From: Membranipora membranacea
Taxonomy: Eukaryota > Bryozoa > Gymnolaemata > Cheilostomatida > Membraniporidae
Assembly: GCA_914767715.1 (NCBI GenBank)
Contig: OU612072.1
Location: forward strand, 22,134,001-22,198,000
Length of the DNA stretch: 64,000 bases
Reading direction: 5' to 3'
Shown here: piece by piece, positions 1 through 10,986 of the stretch
Numbering within the stretch: position 1 is the first letter of the stretch
How the letters are laid out: each line of letters begins with the position of its first letter
Program-made: the position numbers and the translations under genes
The notes under the pieces: generated by a model
Databases searched by the model: none
Told to the model about the DNA's origin: nothing
Seen by the model: only the letters and a program-made list of their open reading frames with translations

Positions 1-436
1 AATATTGATAGGGGGAGGATGGCAATTGGTATTGTAAATTGTCTGCAGAGCTCTGATCATTTAATCTGTTTTAAAATAAAAATCAGATTCAACAAATATG
101 TGTCCTATTTAATTGATGGTGATAGAAGTTTTACTTCAATAGATTCACTAATTAATGTACAGGCTTTATTAGCACATGTTATTTGTTGAGAGGAGTAGCA
201 GTGTTAATTTATGATTTTTTGATATCTGAGCAGGACATAATCCACAAAACTGCAGTATGTGTATATAAAAACCCACATCCAGTGTCCATATCACTTTTTC
301 AAAAAGTGTTTTGGAAAAAAATAGAAGAAACGGCTGAAACACAGTCCTGTGTCCTACCACATATGCGTAGTAAAACCAGATGAGGGTGTGCTTACTTTAC
401 CCATATATCTCATATATAAATCAATGAAAATCTGTT
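1..436. other. No gene recognised
   Basis: AT-rich sequence. The short open frames on both strands resemble no family I know and have no supporting splice or repeat context. Confidence 0.5.
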
Positions 437-557
437 AGCTTCAGCGGGACGGCGTGGCCGAGTGGCTAGCGTGCTGGATCACAGTGAGTTGTCCAGATTC
501 AAATCCCGGTTGAGACCAAAAGAAGCAAGGAGGTGGATGGTTATGACCCACTTTTTT
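437..557 (+). repeat. tRNA-derived SINE, copy 1
   Basis: A pol III box A-like GTGGCCGAGTGGCTAGCG is followed by a box B-like GATTCAAATCCCGG, as in a type II (Leu/Ser-like) tRNA. The unrelated tail ends in a T-rich run. The tail shares the pattern aagcaagg...ggttatgaccc with the next copy, and both start with agcttcagcgg. This is a retroposed tRNA-like head, not a clean tRNA gene, because the acceptor stem does not pair. Confidence 0.6.
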
Positions 558-628
558 TATATATTACTACTTACACCCACTACATCATCAAATTCAAACA
601 CCTTGAGTATTTCACAATGAGCTTTGCA

Positions 629-742
629 AGCTTCAGCGGCCAAGCGTGGCTGAGCGGTTGATCTCAGCACCAGAGGCCAGAGTTCAAATTCTGGTGAGGC
701 CAGATTAAAAAACTAAAGAGGAAGCATGGGATGACCCTTTTA
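629..742 (+). repeat. tRNA-derived SINE, copy 2
   Basis: Second copy in the same orientation about 70 bp downstream of the first. It has the same agcttcagcgg start, box A GCGTGGCTGAGCGGTTGATC and box B GAGTTCAAATTCTGG. The tail gaagcatgggatgaccc is similar to that of copy 1. The pair looks like two diverged copies of one SINE family. Confidence 0.6.
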
Positions 743-759
743 TGTTGTAATATATAATT

Positions 760-1284
760 ATAAATATACCACAATTATAACATGTTTGTTGCGCTACATT
801 CTATAGCTGTATTCACTGAAAATAATTGTAGGGGGAGTTCTGCCATAGTTCTCAGTGAAGAAGATGTTTGCTTGTCTCTCAATAACTTATTAAGTTTGAT
901 GCGATCTACGTTCCAGATAAATGCAAGGAAGCGCAAATCCGACCAATTCCAAGGGTGGCTTGCCCCTCCGAACACAAAGACTATCAGCCAGTGTCAATAT
1001 TGTTTCACCTTGGAACCTCTCTACCTGGGATTCTCTCCTGAGTAGGAGATCGGGCGGGCTAGCCGGCTATCAAGTGAAGGGAAAAGGGAAAACTTCTCAA
1101 GACAGCAAACTGCATAAGACTCAATCTAGGTACAAATTTAATCATAGTCACGAACTGGGGTAAGTTTGGGAGCATCCAATGAAAAAGTTATAAAGCGTGA
1201 TAAATTATCTACCAGAGGAGATCAACTTAAGTAATCAGTGACTATGCTAAATTAGTGAAACAAATTAGCACCAAGTAACAACAC
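760..1284 (+). repeat. LINE K plus-strand RT fragment with 3' segment
   Basis: Contains the start of a decayed LINE reverse transcriptase in broken frames (pattern AQIRPI...VACP..HKDYQPVSILFHL, as in the motif preceding the RT fingers). The conserved segment from cctctctacctgggattc to the caccaagtaacaacacc boundary follows. This copy is more diverged than the others (NNLLSLMRST in place of NDILNLMQST). Confidence 0.65.
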
Positions 1285-1290
1285 CAAAGT

Positions 1291-1850
1291 GTTTTGTAGA
1301 TCTCGATTTCATGGCGCTGGCGGTGGAATTGCTATGTATGTATCAGAAGAGTTTGAGGCTAGTGTGACGGATGTTCAGTTGTCTGGAGCGGAGGCTATGG
1401 GGGCTCGTATAATTTGCTCTGGCCGCCAAGTCTGCTCTGTGCTGGCAGTCTATCACACCCCTTCGGTGGGGCCGGCAGCTGCTGCCTTCGCTCCCTATCA
1501 ACTCTATAGTTGTTGGTGATCTTAATTTTGACTTAAATCCTTCAAATGAAACTGATAACTTTACTTTAGACTATATGAGAATTATGAGCATGAATGGCTT
1601 CTTTAATATTTTTGAGTCACCAACACAGTGCGGCCGCACGAAAGACAGCATTTTAGATCATATTCTGGTCAACAACACCAGTAATGAAATGTTGTCATGT
1701 ACAGTTAAAACTGACATGATAGCTGACCATTTTCCAGTTATTAGCTCCATTGCTTTTCCAAACGCATGGAAGCCAAACCAAGCTAACCAAATTTTAATTA
1801 CTAAGCTTGATCCAAACACACTTTACAAGAAAGTTAATGACCCCGAAGTA
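1291..1850 (+). pseudogene. LINE J AP-endonuclease domain, broken
   Basis: Frames contain FHGAGGGIAMYVSEEFEA, then after a frameshift VVGDLNFDLNPSNET (the GDLN/GDFN motif), GRTKDSILDHILVNN, and ADHFPVISS (a variant of the terminal SDH motif). These are the ordered signatures of the apurinic-like endonuclease that nicks target DNA in jockey/CR1 elements. The 5' part of the domain is missing and a stop interrupts it near 1519, so this copy cannot encode an active enzyme. Confidence 0.8.
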
Positions 1851-2189
1851 TGATAGGGAGTGCTCACTAGCAGTAATCAATTAATGACGCCTTTGAAATT
1901 TTTACAAATACTCATACAAATGCTTATATAAATTAGTAGCTGAGTCATTCACAACTAAAACTAAAAAGCTAAGCAAAAAATTTACTTTAAAAAAGCCTCG
2001 GATGACGCTCAAAATCGTCAAATTGATTCAACAGCGAGAAAAACTTGCCCAAAAATTTAGGGATGAGCCTTTCAACAGTAAACTTCTTCAAATATATTCT
2101 AAGATAAAAAATCTGACATGAAATACCATCAAAGATGCAAAAGTAGAATTTTTACAAAACTGAATTTGAAAATGTAAAATCGAAACAAA

Positions 2190-3630
2190 ATGAGAAATGG
2201 GCTTTTAAACAGAAAAGCGGACAAGTCTTCATCACCAAGCTGTATTGAAACAAATGGACAAAGGTACACATCTGAAATTGGGATTGCTGAGTGTTTTAAC
2301 AAATTTTTTACGAGTGTAGGTCCTGGCTTGGCAGCTAAATTACCTGAATGTGGAGCTGACCCGTTATCATACCTATCAAAATACGACAGAATTAACAATT
2401 TTGACTTCTTAGAAATTACAAACGACATTACAGAGACTGTCATAAATAATTCCTCTGCAAAATTAGCAGTTGGGTACGATGGGATTTCCATGAAAACCAT
2501 TAAAGAAAATAAAAATGCTATCAGCCCAATCTTGACCCACATGATCAATCTTATTGTTCCAACATCAGAATTTCCAGATAGCCAGAGAGTTGCCAGAGTA
2601 CGACCACTGCATAAAAAAGGTTATAAATTTGACTGTAACAACTATCGGCCGATATCAATATCAACTGCAATATCCAAAGCTGCAGAAAAAGTATTAGCTA
2701 TCCAACTTCGATTCTATTTGGAAAATTCTAATATTTCAATTGACAACCAGTTTGGATTCCGTGAAAAACGGAACACAACTTCTGCTATATCTAGACTAAT
2801 GGAACACCTGTACGACAGTTTCAATAACAGTAAAATTACACAGGGAATATTTTTAGACTTCAGCAAGGCTTTTGATACCATCAATCATGATATTTTAATC
2901 AGAAAATTGCCTTTTTATAATTCTACAAATGATGCATGTGACTTGTTGAAATTTTATTTAGAAAACAGAAAATAATTTGTCAAAATCAACGATCATTCCA
3001 GTACAATGAAAAAGGTCGATATAGGAGTTCCTCAGGGATGTGTATTAGGTCCAATTTTATTTTTAATATTAATCAATGTTTTGGTAATATCTGCGCCAAT
3101 GTTTAAATATATTCTCTTTGCCGACGACACAAAATATATTTTCCAATGATCCTGAAATTTTAAAATCAAATGTTCAAAAAATTGAACAATGATGCTTGAG
3201 TAATATATTGATTTTAAACTATACAAAAACAATTCAGGTAATTTTTAAATTCCAAAATAAGCAAATTTTAGACCCCGAACAGTACCAAATTAAAATTGGT
3301 AATCAGGCTTTAGAGACAAAAAATAGCACCAAATTTTTCGGCAATCACCTGGACGAGAGCATTATTTTTAAAACCCATATTTTAGAAGTTTGTCGGAAAT
3401 TGAACTACATCCTATTCTTAACGCGAAGCCTACTACCATATTTCAATAGTCCTACGATGATCAATTTGTGTTGCACATTCTTTTATTCACATTTAATCTA
3501 TGGTATAGAGTTTCATGGTCATGCCGCAAATTGTAATCTTAATCACATCTATTTACTTCAAAAATCAGCTCTCTGTGTCATACTTATAACCAGCCCACGT
3601 GGTCATGTGACCTCTTTCTTCTCTTAGTAT
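2190..3630 (+). pseudogene. LINE J reverse transcriptase, broken
   Basis: An open frame (2190-2975) carries RT motifs in order: VARVRPLHKKG, NYRPISIS, NQFGFREKRNTTSAISRL and GIFLDFSKAFDTINHDIL. After a stop, further frames have GVPQGCVLGPILFLI and the catalytic FADDT. Frameshifts follow FADDT, and the thumb-like part (3196-3627) continues in another frame to a C-terminal ITSPRGHVTSFFS. Motif order and the FADD box identify a jockey/CR1-like RT. Several stops make it a dead copy. Confidence 0.9.
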
Positions 3631-4035
3631 CAAATTATGCCCATTGAAATTCTTTTTAAATACCTCTATTTGTTACATTTTAATAATATTCGCCTTCATG
3701 GGGAGTTAGAAATTCGAGCCCCTGTCATTACAGCCACTAGGTCGAAGGAAAAATTTGCCCCAAAGAGAGCCGACAACTGTAGAAGGGAGAGGTCACCATT
3801 AACCACAGGTGTTAACCTGTGGAATTCACACCTACTGGGAGAGGAGGGGGCAGCTCCTTCTGCTTTGCGTTGGAGGCTGGCGTCCTCGCTGTGGGGGTGT
3901 GAATCGCTTCTTGTCGTGTAGGCTGCTTGTCTGGGCTCGCCCTCAGTACAGTAGCCTTTGTTTTCCAGCTAATCAGATGGTCGCCATACTAGTCCTGGAC
4001 TAATCTGACCATGCCGCTGCCTTATTTTATTATAC

Positions 4036-4361
4036 TTTCTGAGTCCTTTGATTTTAAATCCAATAGATTGTTGCAAAAACCAAAAAGAAAAATTGTAGAT
4101 AGTGATTTACTGCGGACAATTGAAAACAGAACAGCAATTTTCAGGCGACCATCAGGTATTAACAGGATGGCAGCAACCTCAATGTCATTTAGTACAATTA
4201 TAATCAAATATCAACAATTTGATAACTCTCTTACATTGGCCCTAGTTTCTTTTTATAAGGATGACACTGAGACTCATAAAAAAATCATTTCATTGCTTTG
4301 AACCTCATTAGCAACATGGAAGTTGTCAAACTACGTTTAGAGATGGGGCAACTCCCATATT
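4036..4361 (+). repeat. Repeated module with conserved frame RKIVDSDLL...
   Basis: This segment recurs near 14.85, 20.1, 23.9, 27.15, 31.1/31.5, 41.0, 43.5 and 47.7 kb. A plus frame (KPKRKIVDSDLLRTIENR...RRPSGI.RMAATSMSFS) stays partly open in several copies. It sits between K or J remnants and a second RT piece, so it is probably part of a retroelement. I do not recognise a domain. Confidence 0.55.
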
Positions 4362-5090
4362 GTGAAATCATCAAGCTGTTTGGTCGAGGCGTCGACTGTC
4401 CCAATGTGCGTCTTGTAAGCAAACTGCGATGGCTCTATAACCTCTGTCAATTTGGATCTCATTTATTTTATTATAACCTCATCAGTAAGCTTGTCAAGGT
4501 GAAACAATATTGACACTGACCAATGGTCTTTGTGTTTGGGAGGGCTATCTTGGAGCTGAGTGAGCGCTCGGAGTGACAGGCTGAACTCACACAGCTATCT
4601 ACAGTTGTTGTCTGTTTGCCAGTTTAACCATTGAGTACAGTATTTAAACCTATACTAAGCTGTAGCAACAAGCCCACAAATCGCTTTTGTTTATGACTCA
4701 TTGAATAATACGCTATAGCAGAGAGGAATTTAGAATCTCAAAATCTCAGGACGTTGCATCTACCATCTGTTCAAATACTGGAGTCTGATATGCATTTGGA
4801 GCCTCATAATCTGGGAGAAATCCCATCTCATGTATAAGTTGGATGCTGAGAAGTCAACATAATCTGAAGACTTCCAGACATGGATCTCAGTGGAGGGTGA
4901 AGAGGATGTTTGCTTGCCTCTCAATGACATATTGAATTTGATGCAATCCACATCGGAAATTCCAGTTAAATGCAAGAGAGCCCAAATCCGACCAATCCAT
5001 AGAGTTGCTTGCCCCACCAAACAGAAAGACTATCAGCTAGTGTCAATATTTTTTCACCTTAGAACCTGGGTAGGAGATCGGGCGAGTTAG
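4362..5090. repeat. Divergent pair of LINE K reverse-transcriptase fragments
   Basis: The minus-strand piece (about 4545 down to 4362) carries an RT start resembling SVSILFHLDKLTDEVI and the following QFAYKTHIGTVDA-type region. The plus-strand piece (4880-5085) carries LPLNDILNLMQSTSEIPVK and PIHRVACPTK. They diverge from a shared spacer. The left end is fused abruptly to the preceding module at ctcccata|ttgtgaaatc, a recombination junction. Confidence 0.6.
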
Positions 5091-5531
5091 GGAGTTAGGG
5101 CTGATATCTTCCACAAACTACCATGCCGGTTACATGTTGAGTTATCATCTAATGTTTTCAACTTCCACCACAAATTGCGATATTCTTGCTTAGCAGACAT
5201 CTTGTATAATACATTATCACAATATTGATACTAAGTTTTTGATTCCTTCTGCGGTCAAAATATCATCGATCCATATTGATATAGGTCGAAATTGTATTGA
5301 CAAACTGTATGACAATGGACAATGTTTCTACAGTTCTTGAGTTCAATTCCATCAGTGGCTTAGGTCAACGGCGATAATTTTGGATTCCAGGAGGAAGGCA
5401 AACAGCACAACCATAATTATATGTGCAGCTTTGTTTGAATGAATTAAAATCGGGAATACATCATCCCAGTTAAACTCCAGATCACATTTTAAAGGATAAT
5501 GATTTCAATGCTTGCTTCTCAGGTGTTAATC
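5091..5531. repeat. Repeated intron-like module
   Basis: The same sequence (gagttagggctgatatcttc ... gtgttaatc) is found at 33.30-33.77 and 35.36-35.83 kb, and partly at 22.4 and 28.9 kb. No gene is supported. It is interrupted on the right by the Harbinger-like element at 5535. Confidence 0.55.
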
Positions 5532-5534
5532 GTA

Positions 5535-6217
5535 AGGTGTGGCTACATGTCACGATTTTTACATCGATTTGGGGTCACGAGTGGTTAATCGGTGGATCTG
5601 CACGAGTGATTACTCGTGTTAAGTGGACATCCAACTTGTTGGTCTTTTGCCCGAGTGATCTAGACGATCCTCTATGCTGATTGGTTGTTGATTGCTTGCT
5701 TAAATAATTACGCGGTTAAACACGTCATCTATCAAATTATGACAGGCTATCAAAAATGGAGGAGTTGATAATATCTGTAGTTAAATCACATCCTCCTATT
5801 TATGATAAAAAAGACCATAACTACAAAGATAGGAGTGGTGCTGTAGTGAAAATATGGAAGGTAATAGCTGTATCACTTGGAAATGGAAGCTGTCCTGACA
5901 TGACATCCATAGTATAGCATATGAAAATCAATTTTACAGAAGAATGAAATTTTATTTGGTGAAGATTCTAAGTGACAAAGACCCGGATTTAATATGACAT
6001 ATCCGGTCATTTGTTAACACGCCCATTAAATATCATTGGTCAATCGATTGAACTGAGGGAGTTAATTCGTCAATATAGGCACCTGATTTATTACCCCACT
6101 ATAACTCACTAAACCATCGAGTACTAACTCATAGGCCTGTGTAGCAGTGTGAGATCGGCCTAGCATGTCTAGACATGCCATCGGCCTGTGATTACATCGT
6201 GACATGTAGCCACACCT
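5535..6217 (+). mobile_element. PIF/Harbinger-like DNA element, internally deleted
   Basis: The 22-bp terminal inverted repeats are perfect: AGGTGTGGCTACATGTCACG plus AT at 5535-5556, and its reverse complement at 6196-6217. Flanks are GTA on the left and TTA on the right. Paralogous modules elsewhere read through as gtgttaatcTTAcacctgtc, so the element inserted at TTA with a 3-bp target duplication (one base since mutated). A 3-bp TWA target duplication and an internal MADF coding remnant are hallmarks of PIF/Harbinger elements. Confidence 0.8.
5756..5917 (+). pseudogene. MADF (Myb/SANT-like) DNA-binding domain fragment
   Basis: A 53-residue frame starts MEELIISVVKSHPPIYDKKD and continues HNYKDRSGAVVKIWKVIAVS. 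The spacing hydrophobic helix, HP.IYD, Y.DR, W..IA.SLG matches the first two helices of MADF domains. A stop follows, while another frame resumes with ENQFYRRMKFYLVKIL, like the third helix region, so the copy is frameshifted. Harbinger elements usually encode such a protein beside the transposase. No transposase is left here. Confidence 0.7.
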
Positions 6218-7068
6218 TTACACCTGTCAAACTTTGCAAACTTTGATGATTATACTATGTGATCAAGTCAACCCAGGGATTAAATTTTGATCTCTTTGTG
6301 TGAAAGGTTTGATACTACTGTTCCATCCATTCTGTCGTCACCGAAGTCTAAATATATTTTGAGAAATCCTTGTTTTTGTTTGCACTGCGAAGATACTCAT
6401 GTTAGTATCGCCTGAGCCTGATTTTCTGACGTCATTTACAACTTTTTGATGAGGTCGTAATTTATAATTTGTAATTTTACTTTGCTGACGTATAGCTTCT
6501 GAACGGAGGCAATTGATTTGATATCAGCAATTCTACTGCCAGCCAGTTATGATATTACAAAACTGAATGGCAGCTGCCCTACTCATTGGGGATAAATTTA
6601 TCTTTACAATGGTAAACACTCTGATATCTAGTATATCGACTCCACATTATGGCGATTTTTTTTGGCATTTTCAAATTCCATGAATATTTTGAAGGCAATA
6701 TAGTTTAAACACAATTTAAACACATTCCATCGATCTGTGGAGGTGATGTAACCATTTTCTTGACAGTGGGCTAAACATTGAGTTTGCCAAATTGAGATTG
6801 ATTCCTAATAAAATGTAACAGATGTTGATGTGAGATGGTTCTTGAAAACAATTTCCATTGAGAACTGAAAGGCATTCAGATTGCATTACATTGTGGTAGC
6901 CAGTGTTTACCTTTCGGATGGATTCTGACACTTCTCACTTGTGGGTGAGCACAATTCCAAAAATTCGAAAATCAAACCACCTACATACAATACATCCTAT
7001 ATAGTTTTCTATGTGTTATTTCAATAGCATAATCCAACAAACAGACTGAACATACCCTTTGCTGGACG
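6218..7068. repeat. LRR-unit intron module that has lost its LRR exon
   Basis: This is the standard sequence lying 3' of LRR exons on the minus strand (cacctgtcaaactttgc ... caaactgaacataccc). Where the exon should begin, at 7065-7069, it is fused to the inside of another module copy (tttgctggacgatac). Only a few exon bases remain, so a deletion between tandem units removed one LRR exon. Confidence 0.6.
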
Positions 7069-7643
7069 ATACTTTAGTATAGCTTCTGAACGGAGGCAAT
7101 TTCATTGATTTAATATCAGCAATTCTACTGCCAGCCAGTTATGATATTACAAAACTGAATGGCAGCTGCCCTACTCATTGGGGATAAATTTATCTTTACG
7201 ATGGTAAACACTCTGATATCTAGTATATCGACTCCACATTATGTCGCCGTTTTTCGACATTTTCAAATTCCATGAATGTTTTGAATGTGACATAGTTTTA
7301 AAAATTTCAACACATTCAATCAATCTCTGGAATAGATATAACCATTTTCTTGACAGTGAGCTAAATATTGAGTTTTCCAAATTGAGATTGATTCCTAATA
7401 AAATGTACCAGAGATTGATGTGAGATGATTCTTGAAAACAATTTCCATTGAGAACTGAAAGGCATTCAGATTGCATTGCATTGTGGTAGCCAGTGTTTAC
7501 CTTTCAGATTGATTCTGACACTTCTCACTTGTGGGTGAGCACAATTCCAAAAATTTGAAAATCAAAACACATACATACATACACACGATATAGTTTTCTA
7601 TGTGTTATTTCAATAGCATAATCCAAAAACAAACTGAACATAC
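7069..7643. repeat. LRR-unit intron module, partial copy
   Basis: Second, shorter copy of the module, directly abutting the preceding one and running to the LRR exon at 7644. Short minus-strand frames (SECLSVLNGNCFQ...) recur in all copies but change freely between them and cross a splice-like site, so I do not call them coding. Confidence 0.55.
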
Positions 7644-7790
7644 CCTGAAGGTAACTCGGACAGATGACAACCACGCATATCCAGTTTCTCTAGTCTTGTA
7701 AGTCCTGATAGCGTATCACTCAACTGATCATCTGTACTCAGATTGTTGCATCTGACATTCAGCTCCTTCAGTGATACCATCTTTGAAATG
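7644..7790 (-). CDS. LRR exon (leftmost intact copy)
   Basis: A 147-nt exon with acceptor ccttgcag at 7790 and donor gtatgt after 7644, phase 2 on both sides, encoding 49 residues as two leucine-rich repeats. It begins SKMVSLKELNVRCNNLSTDD; the second repeat has LEKLDMRGCHLSELPSG. Leucine spacing is LxxLxVxxNxL then LxxLxMxxCxLxxLP, typical of intracellular LRR proteins. Compared with the 21.36-kb copy I count 12 base changes, 11 of them altering amino acids. It may be a 3' exon of the RasGEF-LRR gene to the right, or of a separate LRR gene. Confidence 0.7.
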
Positions 7791-8900
7791 CTGCAAGGTA
7801 CCAACAAAACATTGAAATTTGTTCATAACAGAGAGTGGTGAAATCTGAATTCGACATTGATAATAAGATGTTGAAGGTTGCAGTCGATTGCATGCCTCTG
7901 AAAAGTTCAAGGCGCCACATTTACATTATGGTTGTCAAGCTCTGATGTGAAATCATCAAGCAGTCAACTGTACCAATGTGCGTCTTGTAAGCAAACTGTG
8001 ATGGCTCTATTACCTCTGTCAATTTGGATCTCATTTATTTTATTATAACCTCCTCAGTAAGCTTGTCAAGGTGAAACATTATTGACACTGACTAATGGTC
8101 TTTGTGTTTGGGAGGGCTACGTTGGAGCTGAGTGGGCGCTCGGAGTGACAGGCTGAACTCACACAGCTATCTACAATATTGTTGTCTGTTTGCCAGTTTA
8201 ACCATTGAGTACAGTATTAAAACCTATACTAAAATGCAGCAACCAGCTCACAGATCGCTGTCGTTTATGACTCATTGAATAATACGCTATAGCAGAGAGC
8301 AGTTTAGAAACTCAAAATCTCAGGACGTTGCCTCTACCATCTGTCCTAATACTGGAGTCTGATATGCATTTGGAGCCTCATAATCTGGGAGAAATCCCAC
8401 CTCATGTATAAGTTGGATGTTGAGAAGTCAACATCATCTGAAGACTTCCAGACATGGATCTCAGTGGAGGGTGAAGAAGATGTTTGCTTGCCTCTAAATG
8501 TCATATTGAATTTGATGCAATCTGCATCGGAAATTCAAGTTAAATGCAAGAGAGCCCAAATCCGACCAATCCATAGGGTTGCTTGCCCCTCCAAACACAA
8601 AGACTATCAGCCAGGGTCAATATTGTTTCACCTTGGATTCTCTCTACCTGGGATTCTCTCCTGGGTAGGAGATCGGGCGAGCTAGCCGGATATCCAGTGA
8701 AGGGAAAAGGGAAAACTTCTCAAGACGGGCAAACTGCATAAAACTCAATCTAGTTACAAATTTAATCGTAGTCACGGACTGGGGTCAGTTTGGGAGCATC
8801 CAATGAGAAAGTTATAAAGCATGATAAATTATCTACCAGAGGAAATCAACTTAAGTAATCAGTGACTATGCTAAATTAGCACCAAGTAACAACACCTGAC
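7791..8900. repeat. LINE K divergent fragment pair
   Basis: A minus RT remnant (from about 8115 down to 7800) includes a frame with NFSEACNRLQPS, a decayed (L)DFSKAFDR motif. After a spacer comes the plus RT remnant (8404-8685: LPLNVILNLMQSASEIQVK, PIHRVACPSKHKDYQ). It ends at the same caccaagtaacaacacc boundary as at 1.28 kb, but here runs into single-copy DNA instead of LINE J. Confidence 0.65.
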
Positions 8901-10693
8901 AATAAGATGTTGGTCTTGTACCATTGCCTGAACGATTGTTCAATACCAGTGAGTGGATGGTATAATTCAGATCTAATTTTTCAAAATTTCACACTAATGA
9001 CATTTTTGGTTTCAGGAGTTCCGACCAGATTTGCAGTTAATTTTCTGATAAACTAGTTGAACACACCATAAATTGTGGAATTTGAGTGAAAAAAGGTAAA
9101 CTCAAACACCACCCAAGGTAATATCACAACCCCACAAGCCTGTTGCTCATTACATAGACACAACGATCAATGTTGCATTTCTAAGTATTACACAATGTAA
9201 AGTTTTATCTCTGCAGGTGAGAACCCATGCCGCGCTGACAGTGGTCAACAACACAAAGTCACTGTTTATGAATCACACTACCGTAACGATATATGACACA
9301 TATACAGAGGCGATATTCCAGCAATTTATGCTGCATTTCATATCAAGTGGCGATGGCCTGAAAACCTTCTATGTAGCCAACATCAAGTCTGTAATCGCCT
9401 ACGCCTGCACTGCATGTATAATCTGCTATGAGAAACCGATAAACAAGACTAGAGAGGCCTCATTCACTTCAATTTTTTTAATCATAATTAATCTGTGATT
9501 ATCTCTTTTCCTAAGAGATATACAGCTATAAAGTTTTTTTCATCATAAAATTCAGCTATGTCTGCGATAGCTGAATTTAATCTGTCTTTGCAAGTTGTTC
9601 CGATCATCACTGTACAGGCAGCTGATTAGCATGCTGTTGCTGGGATTTACAGCGGATTATCTCTGGTTCAGATAATCTGATCAAAAACCCCCTTGATTGT
9701 ACTATGAGATAGATCATATCAAACAATTTCCTGAAGGTTTTTTATCCTAGCTGTTTTAAAAGTGGTCTTCATTCCTGATCCTTGCTGATTTTTTTCAAAT
9801 AATCCATTTAATCAAAGTTGTATGGAGCTTCGAGCATTATTAAGGAAGTTTATGTTTTTGTGTGTATAATGAAAAAAACAGAAACAAAATCAAATAACTA
9901 GTTGCCAAGATATTCACATGTAAAGACCATTTTTGGAAAAGTGCACATGATCGCGAATGTGTATGAAATCGTGCCCAACACAATTTATGTTTTTTTTTAC
10001 TTTATTGGCATAATTTTCATTCGATGAGAATCTTGAAGGTTTTAAATGTTTGAAGGTTTTAAAAAGTAAATATCACGCAGTTTCTTCGTGCATGATCCAA
10101 CTTTGAAATCGGTATGATATAGTTGTTTCCACTTAATTTAAATAACCAAGCTGTCAGATTTACAATTTTCGTTGCCAATCATAAGGTTCAATTGGGTTTT
10201 AGGCGATGGTTGTAATTTGTTGGTTTGTGTGTTGATTTAGGTAAATTTTGATTAATGAATAATATTTGTTTGATTTGTCTTCAGAATAAAATAATGGTCC
10301 TGGATCCTATGGTTCTGTGGTCAGTTAATGGTACTCGCTCAGTTAGACTCAGTGGCTGACAATATTTATCTTGGGATATGAGACTATAGATGATTCTAAC
10401 AATTAATCAACAAGGCCTCAGCGGTAAGCAGCATGACTAGTGTACAATGTGCAAAAGTAACACTGCTGAGCACTGGTTTCAATTTGGTTTGGTTGTCAAG
10501 TATCTTGACTAGTTTCTATTTTGATTCATAAAATTTTACAGAATTTTGGTTTCAGAAAATTGGGGAAACAGTCCCACGCTGTGTTTCGTTATAAAGTGGT
10601 ATTTAAAAACTAATTTGTCTCATTTCATGTCCTATTGATATGGAGACGAATACCTCAATACTAATTTAGTCACTCATGCATATTTGTACTCAT
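8901..10693. other. Mostly single-copy DNA
   Basis: I see no repeat-family membership. It contains one doubtful ORF (9217-9498) and a perfect 11-bp hairpin, aattcagctat...atagctgaatt, at about 9548-9576. The rest holds nothing I can name. Confidence 0.5.
9217..9498 (+). CDS. Possible orphan exon, unknown product
   Basis: A 93-codon open frame follows a good acceptor-like tract (atctctgcag, ending at 9217). The encoded composition looks protein-like: TVTIYDTYTEAIFQQFMLHF, then GDGLKTFYVANIKSVIAY and ACTACIICYEKPINKTREA. The frame runs into AT-rich sequence at its 3' end. I do not recognise the family and see no partner exon nearby. It could be a fragment of a host gene or transposon, or chance. 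Confidence 0.25.
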   Translation: MRTHAALTVVNNTKSLFMNHTTVTIYDTYTEAIFQQFMLHFISSGDGLKTFYVANIKSVIAYACTACIICYEKPINKTREASFTSIFLIIINL

Positions 10694-10986
10694 TGAATTC
10701 TCTATAGCTCCAAGATAATTTATTGAGACTTAAATCTCATAATTGTCACCATGGGCAAATAATTTGCACAAACTGATCTTCAAAATCAGGGCATGAAATC
10801 TACGCACCAGCTAATGACGTGTACAGTATGCACTAGTAAGACGGTAACTACGTCACCCCTGTCCGGTAGATATTTAATTTCATACCCTAATTTTGACGAT
10901 CAGTTTGTGCAAATTATTTGCTCATTAGGTGACAATGCTGAGATTGCAGCCTCATTTTATTAGTTTTGAGCTATACAGAATTCTAT
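10694..10986. mobile_element. Foldback (long inverted-repeat) element
   Basis: Left arm about 10694-10799 and right arm about 10880-10986 are inverted copies. Both contain caaataatttgcacaaactg in the left-arm sense, and both end at gaattct.tatagctc. The spacer is about 80 bp. There is no coding capacity. This is the structure of a foldback MITE, able to form a long imperfect hairpin. Confidence 0.65.

Larger units (their letters stand above)
1285..4035 (+). mobile_element. Non-LTR retrotransposon J, copy 1 (5'-truncated, degenerate)
   Basis: Carries AP-endonuclease then reverse transcriptase then a C-terminal region, the order of jockey/CR1-like LINEs, broken by stops and frameshifts. It ends in a distinctly GC-rich tail (about 3815-4000) unlike the AT-rich surroundings. 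The left junction lacks about 280 bp present in the 37.9-kb copy. Both copies have the same left flank (caccaagtaacaacacc) and right flank (aaccaaaaagaaaaattgtag), so they come from segmental duplication of one insertion. Confidence 0.85.

Noticed and set aside
447-521. Functional tRNA-Leu/Ser gene
   Set aside because: Box A and B are present but the acceptor stem does not pair, and a related copy with a shared tail lies 190 bp away, so it is a SINE.
4760-5020. Minus ORFs of the MSLRGKQTSSSPSTEIHVW type (also at 23.3, 26.6, 30.5, 37.4, 43.0 and 47.2 kb)
   Set aside because: They are antisense to the plus-strand LINE K RT fragment, which explains the conservation.
6716-6931. Recurrent minus-strand ORF SESIRKVNTGYHN... 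(also 7171, 20984, 29519, 34289, 36345) as a conserved protein
   Set aside because: It recurs only because the intron module is duplicated. Copies vary without respect for codons, are cut by stops elsewhere, and the frame crosses a splice-like gaaag|gtaaac site.
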